Assembly (NCBI RefSeq): GCF_042678485.1 | Contig: NZ_JBHTKR010000004.1 | Location: 468,307-532,306 of the forward strand | Direction: 5' to 3' | Source: Seohaeicola saemankumensis | GTDB lineage: Bacteria > Pseudomonadota > Alphaproteobacteria > Rhodobacterales > Rhodobacteraceae | DNA: 64,000 nt | Part shown: piece after piece, positions 1-8,405 of the stretch | Numbering within the stretch: the stretch's first letter is position 1 | Layout: every line of letters starts with the position of its first letter | Notes under the pieces: generated by a model | The model's database searches: none | What the model saw: the letters and a program-made list of their open reading frames with translations, nothing else | Told to the model about the DNA's origin: nothing | Program-made: the position numbers and the translations under genes

Positions 1-318
1 GTCACGATCCGCGACAAGGCCGGGCGCGGCGGCCGGAATACCGAGTTCCTGCTGTCATTCGCCCTGTCGGTCGAGGGCTGCGCCGGTATCGCCGCGCTTG
101 CCGCAGATACGGACGGCATCGATGGGTCCGAGGACAACGCGGGCGCCTTCGCGGATGGCGAAACTGCCGCGCGGATGCGCGGTGCCGGGTATGATCCCGC
201 GATGACGCTTGCGGCACATGACGCATGGGCCGCCTTCGATGCGGTGGGTCAGTTGTTCGTGACGGGGCCAACAGGCACCAATGTCAACGACCTGCGCGCC
301 ATCCTGATCCGGGGCTGA
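1..318 (+). CDS. Glycerate 2-kinase (MOFRL family), C-terminal part
   Basis: The frame is open from the first base and ends with TGA at 316-318, giving the last 105 residues of a protein that starts before the window. The visible part carries the conserved GGRNTEF segment, an ADTDGIDG motif followed by an AGAF segment, and a TGTNVNDL segment near the end. These are typical of the MOFRL domain of GckA/TtuD-type glycerate 2-kinases (often annotated hydroxypyruvate reductase). Such enzymes phosphorylate D-glycerate in the serine cycle, glyoxylate or tartrate pathways. The start, N-terminal domain and operon context lie outside the window, so the exact pathway cannot be assigned. Confidence 0.85.
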   Translation, partial: VTIRDKAGRGGRNTEFLLSFALSVEGCAGIAALAADTDGIDGSEDNAGAFADGETAARMRGAGYDPAMTLAAHDAWAAFDAVGQLFVTGPTGTNVNDLRAILIRG

Positions 319-376
319 TCGCGCTTTGCCATAAAAGCCGGGGCACCGCAGTGTTTCAGGCAAAACCCGGAACAGG

Positions 377-1393
377 CTATTCGGTGTTCAGAAGAACCGC
401 CTCGACCCGGCGGTTGGCCTCGCGGCCTGCGGCTGTGGTATTCGGGGCGATCGGAGAGAGATAGCCCATCCCCTCGGCTTCCATTTGGTTGGCCGGAATA
501 CCGTATTCCGTGACAAGGCGGTCGCGGACTGCGGCGGCCCGTTGTCGCGACAGCGCGATGTTGCCAGCCAGTGCCCCGACCGCATCAGTATGGCCCACCA
601 GTGCAACGCGGCGTGTCGGGTCTGCGCGCAGGAAATCTGCCAGGCTTTCAAGTGAAGGCGTGCTGCCCGATGCCAGGCGGGATGACCCAGTGGGGAAGCT
701 GAGATCGGACAGAATGACATGGCCCATCCGGTTCAGACTGTCGGCCAGCGACAAGGACGCTTGCGACGGGGTAGGGTTGCCGGTCTGCGCCGTTCCCGGT
801 TCTGCGGGGCTTTCCGTGCCGGTGGGCGTCCGGGCTTGCGCGGGTACACCCGGCCGCGAGACGCGCAGGGCTTCGGCCGCGACCGTGGCGGTCACGCGGA
901 TCATCTGCAAGAAGCCGGCATTCGATGATGCGCTGACAAGCAATCCCAGGTGATCCTGTTCGCCGCGCGCGGCAGAGAGGAAGCGGAAATCGGTCAGATC
1001 GACATACATGTCCGGCGCCGAGATGACTTCGGTCGCAAAGCGGAAGTCGAACCCCCCGCATGAGGCTGCATGACATTCGAAAATCGTGTCATATCCTGCC
1101 GCGATGATCTGCTCGCGGAGTGGGGCGAAGATCTGCAGCGTCGTCAGCGCCTGTCCCGGTATCCGAAAGACCTGCCGTTCGACCTGCCCTTCCAGGTCAA
1201 GGACGGGTAGTTGCCCGTCAGCGTAGGGGCCGATGGCAAGCGCATGGCTGTCTGGCGCGGTCACCACGCGGGTCGTCAACTGGCTGCTGAAGGGCAATGT
1301 CAGCTCCAGCGCCGCGGACGGGCTTGCAAGGGCAAGCCCGATGATCAGCGCCATCGCCCGGCCGCGCATGTGGGAGATGGGGGATATCCTCAT
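377..1393 (-). CDS. OmpA-family outer membrane / peptidoglycan-binding protein
   Basis: Protein of 338 residues with a signal peptide (hydrophobic stretch about residues 13-28, cleavage near SAALE). The central region is not recognised. A Pro/Thr/Ser/Gly-rich linker at about 185-215 precedes a C-terminal OmpA-like domain. The peptidoglycan-binding signature starts around residue 267 (GHTDAVG, then LSRQRAAAVRDRL) and ends with the ANRRVE segment. It probably tethers the outer envelope to murein. It is the last gene of a minus-strand run (cinA-like, GNAT, AhpD-like, this gene), 9 bp after its upstream neighbour. An in-frame ATG eight codons later would also leave a complete signal peptide. Confidence 0.85.
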   Translation of the reverse strand: MRISPISHMRGRAMALIIGLALASPSAALELTLPFSSQLTTRVVTAPDSHALAIGPYADGQLPVLDLEGQVERQVFRIPGQALTTLQIFAPLREQIIAAGYDTIFECHAASCGGFDFRFATEVISAPDMYVDLTDFRFLSAARGEQDHLGLLVSASSNAGFLQMIRVTATVAAEALRVSRPGVPAQARTPTGTESPAEPGTAQTGNPTPSQASLSLADSLNRMGHVILSDLSFPTGSSRLASGSTPSLESLADFLRADPTRRVALVGHTDAVGALAGNIALSRQRAAAVRDRLVTEYGIPANQMEAEGMGYLSPIAPNTTAAGREANRRVEAVLLNTE

Positions 1394-1402
1394 CCCGTCA
1401 GA

Positions 1403-1975
1403 TCACCTGGCTTGTGCATGATACTCGTCATTGGGGCGCATGTCCGTGGCCGAAGCGACCCGGTTGGTCATGTTGTAGAAGGCCGCGACATTGGCAATGT
1501 CCCAGATATCGCGGTCCATGAAACCCACATCGCGCAGCGCCTGGCGGTGATGTTCCTCGATCGTGGCCGAAGCCGTCGTGACCAGCGCCGCGAAATCCAG
1601 CATCGCGCGTTGCCGCGCATCCAGCGGCGCCACGCGGTAATTCATCACCAGCATTTCGCCCAGTTTGGGGTCGCCGGACAGCTGCCGCACGGCGGCGCCA
1701 TGGGCGGTCAGGCAATAGAAGCAGCGATTGATTGACGATACGGTAACAGCGATCATCTCGCGCTCAAGCTTGCTCAGGCCGCTGTCCGCCAGCATCAGGT
1801 CATTATAGAGCGCGGAAAAGGTGTTCAGCTTTTCGATGTCAAACGCATGGGCGCGCAGCACGTTCGGCACCATGCCCAGCTTGTCCTGACAGATGTCGAA
1901 ATATTTCTGCGTGGCGGGCGGCAGCGGATCGACTTGCGGCAGGTCGAGGGCGGTGGGCTGGATTGTGGTGCGCAT
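1403..1975 (-). CDS. AhpD-like peroxidase-related protein (carboxymuconolactone decarboxylase fold)
   Basis: Protein of 190 residues with the AhpD/CMD signature: Cys85-x2-Cys88 followed by His92 (CFYCLTAH). This is the redox-active dithiol and proton-relay arrangement of alkylhydroperoxidase D-like proteins. The N-terminal half (about residues 10-60) matches the longer peroxidase-related subfamily. Family knowledge suggests peroxide reduction or a related redox role; the physiological reductant cannot be read from the sequence. It lies in a tight minus-strand cluster, 7 bp after the GNAT gene and 9 bp before the OmpA-like gene, so it is probably co-transcribed. Confidence 0.85.
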   Translation of the reverse strand: MRTTIQPTALDLPQVDPLPPATQKYFDICQDKLGMVPNVLRAHAFDIEKLNTFSALYNDLMLADSGLSKLEREMIAVTVSSINRCFYCLTAHGAAVRQLSGDPKLGEMLVMNYRVAPLDARQRAMLDFAALVTTASATIEEHHRQALRDVGFMDRDIWDIANVAAFYNMTNRVASATDMRPNDEYHAQAR

Positions 1976-1982
1976 GGTTGGC

Positions 1983-2714
1983 TCATTTCATGTCGTCTGG
2001 ATGTTTGCGGTAGTGATACTGTCCCACAAGCGCCATCCCGAGGGAAGCATAGAGCGCATTCGCCGCGCCGTTCGCCTGTGTGCAGACCACCGAGATATGC
2101 GATGCCCCGTTGTCGCGCGCCCAGAAGGCGGCAAGCCGCATGAACCAGCCCGCCATGCCCTGTTTGCGCTGATGCGGCAGCACTTCGATCGCGTGGACCA
2201 TGGCAACCCCGTCATGGATCGCAACGAAAGCGGTGCCGCCGGGATGATCGTTGAGCCGCCCGAGGATCGAGGTTTTGGGCCCCTTGGCCCTGTTCATGAC
2301 CGCAAGCCGTCCGGGCCCGATCCCGCCCTTGGCCCAGATGTCGATCTGTATGGCCAGCGGCTCCCATACGCAAAAGGCTGTCACCGGCGGCGGGCGGCGC
2401 GTCGCCAGTGTATCGACCGGGGCAACATAGAGATTGACCGGATCGACAATGGCATAGCCACGACTGGCAAGCAGTGTATCAAGGGACGCATCGCCGCTCC
2501 TGATCTGAAACAGGCGCGGCTGCCCCATGGCCTGCATCGCGGCTTCGGCGGTGTCGATGTCCTGTGGTGTGACAGGGCCAAGTGCCGTGGCCGCCGATAC
2601 GCGCTGCCCGCCGCCATCGCCGCGGCGCAACATGAAAGGTCCGGACCGCTGAACCGCGGCGGCGGGCCAGGTGCCGTCGATCACGTCATAAAGTTGCGCC
2701 ACATCCGGCGTCAT
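1983..2714 (-). CDS. GNAT-family N-acetyltransferase
   Basis: I place the start at the ATG that overlaps the stop of the upstream cinA-like gene by ATGA (2711-2714); the open frame continues upstream inside cinA but shows no likely start there. The protein has 243 residues. The C-terminal half looks like a GNAT domain: a beta-strand/P-loop segment (VLPHQRKQGMAGWFM, about residues 184-198), then an HISVVCTQANGAANALYASLGM stretch typical of the final GNAT helix and strand. The N-terminal half is divergent. The substrate is unknown. Translational coupling to the cinA-like gene is likely. Confidence 0.8.
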   Translation of the reverse strand: MTPDVAQLYDVIDGTWPAAAVQRSGPFMLRRGDGGGQRVSAATALGPVTPQDIDTAEAAMQAMGQPRLFQIRSGDASLDTLLASRGYAIVDPVNLYVAPVDTLATRRPPPVTAFCVWEPLAIQIDIWAKGGIGPGRLAVMNRAKGPKTSILGRLNDHPGGTAFVAIHDGVAMVHAIEVLPHQRKQGMAGWFMRLAAFWARDNGASHISVVCTQANGAANALYASLGMALVGQYHYRKHPDDMK

Positions 2715-3433
2715 GCGGGAAACAGGGCCGACAGTTCCGCCATCGCGGCATCGACCCGCGCGCCGTCCTGCCCCCGGATCACGATATTGGCGCCATACAC
2801 GCCATTCAGTTGGAACGGGTAGGACCCCATCGACAGATCCGGATAGCGTTGCGCCAGATCGGCGAGGGGGCCTGCGATATCGCCTTCGCCCCGCTGGATA
2901 CGCAGGGTCTGCGACAGCAGCGGCTTGCCGCCGGTCAGGGTCGGCAGGACCGAGGCGACCATCGCCTGAAAGACAGATGGCACGCCCGCCATGACATGTA
3001 CGTTCCCGACCGTGAAACCTGGCGCAGTCGAAACCGGATTCTCGATCAGGGTGGCCCCGTCGGGGATGCGGGCCATCCGCAACCGCGCGGCGTTCAGCTC
3101 GCTTCCCGTACGGGCGTAATGCGCCGCCAGCAATGCGCGCGCGTCGTCGCGCACATCGATATGCCGATCGAAGGCCTGGGCGATGCAATCTGCTGTGATG
3201 TCATCATGGGTCGGCCCGATCCCGCCCGAGGTGAAGACATGGGTATGGGCCGCGGACAGGGCCTTGACGGCTGCAATGATCGCGGCGGCGTCATCGCTGA
3301 CCACGCGCACTTCGCGCAGGTCGATGCCGACCTTGGTCAGCTCGCCCGCCAGGTAATGCATGTTGCTGTCGCGGGTGCGCCCCGACAGGATCTCGTCCCC
3401 GATCACGATCATGGCGGCGGTTGGATTGGTCAT
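2711..3433 (-). CDS. CinA N-terminal (molybdopterin-binding-like) domain protein
   Basis: Protein of 240 residues consisting only of the MoaB/MogA-like domain found at the N-terminus of CinA. GDEILSGRTRDSN lies at about residues 12-24 and TSGGIGPTHDD at 68-78. The nicotinamide-nucleotide amidase (PncC) domain of full-length CinA is absent, so this is the short form often annotated competence/damage-inducible protein A-like. The ATG at 3433 is preferred over the longer frame to 3481 because homology starts at TAAMIVIGDE and the longer form would run into the divergent sfsA start. It heads the four-gene minus-strand operon. Function beyond nucleotide or molybdopterin-like binding is not established. 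Confidence 0.85.
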   Translation of the reverse strand: MTNPTAAMIVIGDEILSGRTRDSNMHYLAGELTKVGIDLREVRVVSDDAAAIIAAVKALSAAHTHVFTSGGIGPTHDDITADCIAQAFDRHIDVRDDARALLAAHYARTGSELNAARLRMARIPDGATLIENPVSTAPGFTVGNVHVMAGVPSVFQAMVASVLPTLTGGKPLLSQTLRIQRGEGDIAGPLADLAQRYPDLSMGSYPFQLNGVYGANIVIRGQDGARVDAAMAELSALFPA

Positions 3434-3479
3434 GGCGCTGTCCTTGAAACATTCGATGCCCCGGTATAGGCCCAAGCCC

Positions 3480-4217
3480 ATGCGCTTTCCAACCCCTCTG
3501 CTGCCCGCCCGGCTGATCCGCCGCTACAAGCGGTTCCTGGCCGATGTCGTGCCGGAAACCGGCCCCGATGCGGGGCAGCAGGTGGTGGCGCATTGCCCCA
3601 ATCCCGGCTCGATGCTGGGGCTGGCCGCGCCCGGCACAAGAATCTGGCTGGAACACAACGACGATCCGAAGAAAAAGCTGCGCTATGGCTGGCGTCTGGT
3701 GGATCATTGCAACGGTCATTTTACGGGGATCGATACGGCCTGGCCCAACCGGATGCTGCGCGCGGCGCTGATCGCGCGCCAGGTGCCCGCGCTTGCCGCC
3801 TATGCCGAGGTGCGGCCAGAACAGCGTTATGGTGTATCCAGCCGCGTCGATTTCCTGTTGCGCGCGCCGAATCTGCCCGATGCCTATGTCGAGGTGAAAA
3901 GCGTAACCCTCAGCCGTCAGGACGGGCTGGCGGAATTTCCCGACAGCGTGACCGCGCGCGGCGCGAAACATCTGGGCGAGCTTGCCGAAGTGGCGCGGCA
4001 AGGGCACCGGGCGGTGCTGTTCTATCTTGTCCAGCGCAGCGATTGCACCCGTTTCGCGCTGGCGCGCGACATCGACCCGGCCTATGCCGCCGCCGCATCA
4101 GCCGCGCGCGCGGCCGGTGTCGAGGTGATCTGCCAAGCCTGCGACCTCAGCCCCGAGGGGATCGGATTGTCGCATCCGGTGACTGCTGTTCTTGGCGACA
4201 CTGGCAACTTGGGATAA
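3480..4217 (+). CDS. sfsA: SfsA family sugar fermentation stimulation / DNA-binding nuclease-like protein
   Basis: Protein of 245 residues, normal SfsA length. Characteristic segments are the VAHCPNPGSM box (about 37-46), the YGVSSRVDFLL strand and the VEVKSVTL box that belongs to the PD-(D/E)XK-like core of the family. The ATG at 3480 is where similarity begins; the longer open frame upstream overlaps the divergent cinA-like gene. Proposed roles are sugar-metabolism regulation and nucleic-acid processing, neither firmly established. It is followed 47 bp downstream by map in the same direction, a pairing I recall as common in Rhodobacteraceae. Confidence 0.9.
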   Translation: MRFPTPLLPARLIRRYKRFLADVVPETGPDAGQQVVAHCPNPGSMLGLAAPGTRIWLEHNDDPKKKLRYGWRLVDHCNGHFTGIDTAWPNRMLRAALIARQVPALAAYAEVRPEQRYGVSSRVDFLLRAPNLPDAYVEVKSVTLSRQDGLAEFPDSVTARGAKHLGELAEVARQGHRAVLFYLVQRSDCTRFALARDIDPAYAAAASAARAAGVEVICQACDLSPEGIGLSHPVTAVLGDTGNLG

Positions 4218-4264
4218 ATCGGCCTAAATAAAGGCAAAACGGATTTTCAGGACGGAGCCCCGGT

Positions 4265-5077
4265 TTGAACGATCAGCATCGCGGCCGCCTCACAAGGGAT
4301 GGCATCCGAATTCACGAAGCCGGTGACTTTGCCGGAATGCACCGCGCCGGACAGGTGGCGGCAACCATTCTGGACGAGATTGCAGAGCATGTGCAGCCCG
4401 GCATCACCACGGCGGAACTGGACCGGATCATCGAGGACAAGGTCGAGGCCGCCGGCGCGAAATCCGCCACGATCGGCTACAAGGGCTACCAGCATGCCAG
4501 CTGCATCAGCCTGAACCATGTTGTCTGCCATGGTATTCCCGGTGACAAGAAACTGAAGGATGGCGATATCCTGAACATCGACGTGACGGTGATCGTGGAC
4601 GGCTGGTTCGGCGATACCAGCCGCATGTATGCGGCCGGTAGCCTGCCCCGGAAGGCCGAGCGCCTGATCCAGGTGACGCATGATGCCCTGATGCTGGGGA
4701 TCGAGGCGGTCAAGCCGGGCAATACATTTGGCGACATCGGCCATGCGATCCAGTCCTTCGTCGAGGGGCATCGCATGAGCGTGGTGCGGGACTTCTGCGG
4801 GCATGGCCTGGGGCGTGTGTTTCATGCGCCGCCCAATGTGCTGCACTATGGCCGCCCGGGCACCGGACCTGTTCTTGAGGAAGGGATGTTCTTCACCATC
4901 GAGCCGATGGTCAACCTGGGCCGTCCTGAAACCAAGGTGCTGGCCGATGACTGGACCGCGGTGACCCGCGACAAGTCACTGAGCGCCCAGTTCGAACATT
5001 CCGTCGGTGTCACCGCCACGGGATGCGAGATATTCACCCTTTCCCCTGCGGGACTGTTCCATCCCACCTACGGCTGA
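4265..5077 (+). CDS. map: Methionine aminopeptidase type I (TTG start)
   Basis: Protein of 270 residues, close to the usual type I length. The metal ligands of the pita-bread fold are present: the Asp pair in NIDVTVIVDGWFGDTSR, the His in GHGLGRVFH, the Glu in FTIEPM and the Glu in QFEHSVGV. It removes the initiator methionine from nascent proteins in the cytoplasm. The best start is TTG at 4265, with GGAG at 4254-4257 and 7-base spacing; the next in-frame ATG is codon 25 and would cut into the conserved N-terminal helix. The gene is followed by a hairpin and the GGATATTT motif described separately. Confidence 0.95.
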   Translation: MNDQHRGRLTRDGIRIHEAGDFAGMHRAGQVAATILDEIAEHVQPGITTAELDRIIEDKVEAAGAKSATIGYKGYQHASCISLNHVVCHGIPGDKKLKDGDILNIDVTVIVDGWFGDTSRMYAAGSLPRKAERLIQVTHDALMLGIEAVKPGNTFGDIGHAIQSFVEGHRMSVVRDFCGHGLGRVFHAPPNVLHYGRPGTGPVLEEGMFFTIEPMVNLGRPETKVLADDWTAVTRDKSLSAQFEHSVGVTATGCEIFTLSPAGLFHPTYG

Positions 5078-5088
5078 CGCGATCGCCT

Positions 5089-5136
5089 GCGCGGTCGGAA
5101 TGCGCTCCGCGCGGGGATATTTCAGGCAAGAAGAAA
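5089..5136 (+). terminator. Hairpin plus GGATATTT-N4-CAAGAAGAA 3'-end motif after map
   Basis: Just after the map stop, GCGCGG (5089-5094) pairs with CCGCGC (5107-5112). GGATATTT (5115-5122), four bases and CAAGAAGAA (5127-5135) follow. The same sequence with the same spacing follows the liv substrate-binding gene at 48.68 kb, again after a hairpin. There is no U-tract. The recurrence suggests a lineage-specific 3'-end element, terminator or processing site. The terminator label is inference. Confidence 0.4.
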
Positions 5137-5168
5137 CGGGCGTAATCGCAGCCCACAGCCCACAGCCC

Positions 5169-6386
5169 TCAGGCCGCAGGCAAGCGTATGCGCGCATGAC
5201 CGAGGCGCGGATGCAGCCGCCCTGCAAGGGCCCAGGCAAGCCAGAGCCCTGCGCCGCAGGCCATGAAGACGCCGGGCAAGGGGGCAACCAGCAAGACAAG
5301 CCAGGCCACGCCGGGTGTCAGGATACCCGATACATCCCGGAAGCTTGAGTAAACGGCCGACATCTCGGTGCGTTCCGAAGGTTTGACCGCCATCAGGAAA
5401 GGCAGCCCGCCACAGACATCCAGCAGGATCAGGCAAAAGGATGCGAGCATCAGCAGGGCCACCGCCCCCCATGGCAGCCACTGGCCAATCCCGGCCATGA
5501 TGAACAGCACGCCTGATGCGAAAAAGCCGAAGCGCACTGCCGTGCGGATCGAACTGGCCTGAACGAAGCGCAGCATCAACGGCGTCAGGAACAGTGTTCC
5601 ATTGGTGATCGACAGAACGATACCGCCTGTGGCATCGCCCAGCCCGGACTGCACGGCGAAGATCGGCAGGTACACAACATAGACCCACCAGCCGCAGGAC
5701 CTGATTACCGCGAAAAGCCAGCCCGCGATCAGGCGTGGCTGTGCGAAGAAGCGCGTCAGGAAGGCCAGAGGGTTGGGCGCGGGCGCGCGCGCCCGGCTGA
5801 TCAGCTTGCCATTGCCCAGCCGCATCGACCAGAAGACCGACAGCATACACAGTGCCGAGATCCCGGCGACCACGAATGGCGCGGGCCGCCAGAGCGCCAT
5901 GAGGGTTACCCCAAGCACCGGCCCGACGGTCCATCCCAGCGCGGAATAGAACATCCGCATCGATTCAGCGCGCCCCAGGTCGACCCTTGCGATATAGTCC
6001 AGCACATAGGCATTGAAGCAGACAAAGGTGATCACCGTCGCCAGCGTATTGCACAGCAGGGCGAACATGATCATGTCGGTACCACCCAGAACCGCCACGG
6101 TGGAGCCCATCACATAAAGCAATGCGCCGGTCGTATACATCCAGCGGCGTGGCAGGAACCGGTTCAGCCAGGGCACCATCAACCCCCCCAGCAAGGACGT
6201 GATCCCGATCATGAAATAGACCTGCGACACGGTCTGCGCGTCCTCGAGGGCGCGATACATCTCAAGCGGAAAGACAGAGATCAGGATACCGCGGGTGATC
6301 GCCTCGAAACCCTGGAGGGTCGCGAAACCGCGAACGCCGGGCGCAGGGGCAAAGCGGGTCCAGATTGGTATGTAACGGGTCGCCAT
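5169..6386 (-). CDS. Major facilitator superfamily transporter
   Basis: Protein of 405 residues with about 12 hydrophobic segments spread along its length, typical MFS size and layout. The loop after the second segment has a PWLNRFLPRRWM sequence resembling the MFS motif between TM2 and TM3, and a central cytoplasmic loop around residues 190-210 is basic and Pro-rich. No substrate can be assigned. It is a stand-alone minus-strand gene, convergent with map and separated by 160 bp from rsmD. It could equally be annotated as an efflux permease of unknown specificity. Confidence 0.85.
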   Translation of the reverse strand: MATRYIPIWTRFAPAPGVRGFATLQGFEAITRGILISVFPLEMYRALEDAQTVSQVYFMIGITSLLGGLMVPWLNRFLPRRWMYTTGALLYVMGSTVAVLGGTDMIMFALLCNTLATVITFVCFNAYVLDYIARVDLGRAESMRMFYSALGWTVGPVLGVTLMALWRPAPFVVAGISALCMLSVFWSMRLGNGKLISRARAPAPNPLAFLTRFFAQPRLIAGWLFAVIRSCGWWVYVVYLPIFAVQSGLGDATGGIVLSITNGTLFLTPLMLRFVQASSIRTAVRFGFFASGVLFIMAGIGQWLPWGAVALLMLASFCLILLDVCGGLPFLMAVKPSERTEMSAVYSSFRDVSGILTPGVAWLVLLVAPLPGVFMACGAGLWLAWALAGRLHPRLGHARIRLPAA

Positions 6387-6546
6387 GGGTATTCCGGATC
6401 AATGTCAGGGCAAGCTGAACCTGCGTGCCCTGCCATGCTTTCCTGTTTCCGACCCCGTCGCGCGTCGCCTTTTTGCCAGGCCGCAGGGTTGGGCGGATAT
6501 GGCAGGCGTACGCGGGTTCGAGATGCCCGGGACATCCCTTGTCGGA

Positions 6547-7107
6547 TCAGCTGGCGCGCAGCAGGTTGATCACCGTGTCGCCATAGCGGCGACTGTCCAG
6601 CAGGGTGACACCTTCGGGTGGCGTGATCGCGGCGCTTTCTTCCCAGACGATCAGCGCCTCGGGCGCGATCCAGCCTTGCGCCAGCGCCTGGGTCAGGGCC
6701 TGCTCGCCCAGGCCCTTTGCATAAGGGGGATCAAGGAAAACCAGATCGCAGGGCGCGCCGTCATTCGGGGGCAGGCGGCGCGCATCACGCTTGATGATCC
6801 GCGTATCGGTTTCAGCACCGCACAGCGCGATGTTCTGCCGGATCAGCACCAGCGCCTTGGCACCGTCATCGACGAAGGTGATATGAGAGGCGCCGCGCGA
6901 TAGCGCCTCGAGCCCCAGCGCGCCGGTGCCTGCGAACAGGTCCAGGACGCGCGCGCCGGTGATCGGATCGCCGAACCGGCCACCGGCCAGCATGTTGAAC
7001 AGGCTTTCGCGGGTACGATCCGTTGTCGGCCGCAGATGCGCGCCGGGATCGCCCTTGCCCAGGGCCGCAAGGGCGCGGCCCCGAAAGCGGCCCGCGACGA
7101 TCCTCAT
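6547..7107 (-). CDS. rsmD: 16S rRNA (guanine966-N2)-methyltransferase RsmD
   Basis: Protein of 186 residues. It begins with the RsmD signature MRIVAGRFRGR, has LRPTTDRTRESLFNML around residues 25-40, the SAM-binding motif DLFAGTGALGLEALSRGA at about 56-73, and the catalytic DPPY at 126-129. It methylates G966 of 16S rRNA during small-subunit assembly. The start codon overlaps the stop of the upstream FAD-dependent reductase gene by ATGA (7104-7107), so the two are translationally coupled although functionally unrelated. Confidence 0.95.
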   Translation of the reverse strand: MRIVAGRFRGRALAALGKGDPGAHLRPTTDRTRESLFNMLAGGRFGDPITGARVLDLFAGTGALGLEALSRGASHITFVDDGAKALVLIRQNIALCGAETDTRIIKRDARRLPPNDGAPCDLVFLDPPYAKGLGEQALTQALAQGWIAPEALIVWEESAAITPPEGVTLLDSRRYGDTVINLLRAS

Positions 7108-8315
7108 GCGGGAAGCAGCGATTTGAGAGGGATCTCGGGATCAGCGACGGCTTCTGGCGCGGGGGATTGGCCTGCCTCGATCAGGCGCTTGCCGATCATA
7201 TAGGCGCGCGGATCGTTCATCGCGTCCACGGCCAGCAGGGTATCGCCCCGGAAATACCAGACAGACTGGCTGCCCGGCTTGTCGCCGGGGCGTACCACGG
7301 TACGGTCATAGCCTGCGTTCAGCCCCGCGATCTGGAGTTTCACGTCATACTGATCCGACCAGAACCAGGGTTTCGCGACATAGTCCTTGCCGGCGCCCAT
7401 GATGTTTTCGGCCACGCATTCGGCCTGATCGATCGCGTTCGGCACGCTTTCCAGACGGATCCGCCCGCCTTTCCAAGGAAACGAGGCGCAATCCCCGGCC
7501 GCCCAGATCGCCGGGTCCGACGTGCGGCCCTGCGCGCCAACCTTGATGCCGTTGTCGATCTCCAGCCCCGCGGCCTCGGCCAGCGCGGTCGAAGGCGTGA
7601 TGCCGACACCGACGATCACCAGATCGACGGCCAGTTCGGTGCCATCTGTCAGCCGCGCGCCGGTCACATGCCCCGCGCCAAGCAGGCGATCAAGCCCCAC
7701 ACCCTCGCGGATGGTCACGCCATGCCCTTGGTGCAGGGCGCGAAAATAGTCGGATGTCTCGGGCGCGGCCACCCTTTGCAGGATGCGGTCCGACATCTCG
7801 ACCAGTGTGACCTCAAGCCCGCGCTTTGCCGCGACGGCAGCAGCCTCCAGCCCGATATAGCCGCCGCCCACGATTAGCGCGCGCTTGCCTTCCACGACAT
7901 GCGGCGCCATCGCATCGACATCGGCCAGATCGCGCACGACGAAAACGCCATCCAGCGTCCCGCCGATGCTGGCGGGCAGGCGGCGCGGATCCGATCCGGT
8001 GGCAAGCACCAGGTGATCGTAGGGCATCACCTCGCTGTTCAGGGTGACGGTATGCGCCGCGCGGTCAATCCCGGTCACGCGGGTGTTCAGGCGCAGGTCG
8101 ATCTGGTGTTCGGCATAGAAACTTTCAGGACGCAGGAACAATCGGTCCAGTGACATGTCACCCAGCAGGTAGGCTTTGGACAGCGGGGGGCGCTGGTAGG
8201 GCGGCACGGGTTCGGCGCCGATCAGGGTTATCCGTCCCTCAAAACCGGAATTGCGCAGCTTGGCGACAAGTGATGATCCGGCTTGCCCGGCCCCGACGAC
8301 GACGACGTGCATCAT
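7104..8315 (-). CDS. FAD-dependent pyridine nucleotide oxidoreductase (ferredoxin/rubredoxin reductase type)
   Basis: Protein of 403 residues starting at MMHVVVVGAGQAG. The ATG at 8315 has an AAGGAG-type ribosome site just upstream; the longer open frame lacks homology. It has the FAD-binding GxGxxG at about residues 8-13, a second Rossmann motif GGGYIGLEAA near 150 for NAD(P)H, and the WAAGDCA FAD motif near 276. The layout matches putidaredoxin/ferredoxin reductases that feed P450 or dioxygenase electron chains, or AIF-like NADH oxidoreductases. No partner ferredoxin or oxygenase is adjacent, so the acceptor is unknown. It is divergent from the Prx5 gene, with about 90 bp between starts. 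Confidence 0.9.
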   Translation of the reverse strand: MMHVVVVGAGQAGSSLVAKLRNSGFEGRITLIGAEPVPPYQRPPLSKAYLLGDMSLDRLFLRPESFYAEHQIDLRLNTRVTGIDRAAHTVTLNSEVMPYDHLVLATGSDPRRLPASIGGTLDGVFVVRDLADVDAMAPHVVEGKRALIVGGGYIGLEAAAVAAKRGLEVTLVEMSDRILQRVAAPETSDYFRALHQGHGVTIREGVGLDRLLGAGHVTGARLTDGTELAVDLVIVGVGITPSTALAEAAGLEIDNGIKVGAQGRTSDPAIWAAGDCASFPWKGGRIRLESVPNAIDQAECVAENIMGAGKDYVAKPWFWSDQYDVKLQIAGLNAGYDRTVVRPGDKPGSQSVWYFRGDTLLAVDAMNDPRAYMIGKRLIEAGQSPAPEAVADPEIPLKSLLPA

Positions 8316-8405
8316 CCCTGCTCCTTTTCGAAAGTATTGGTCTCGGATTGCGCGGCACCCTATATCCACGGAACCGGATAACGCAAACTCAAGGTGAGGA
8401 ACAGG

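Noticed and set aside
6387..6546. Possible terminator at the T-run near 6470
   Set aside because: The T-run follows GCGCGTCGCC without a convincing stem, and no gene end lies there on the plus strand.
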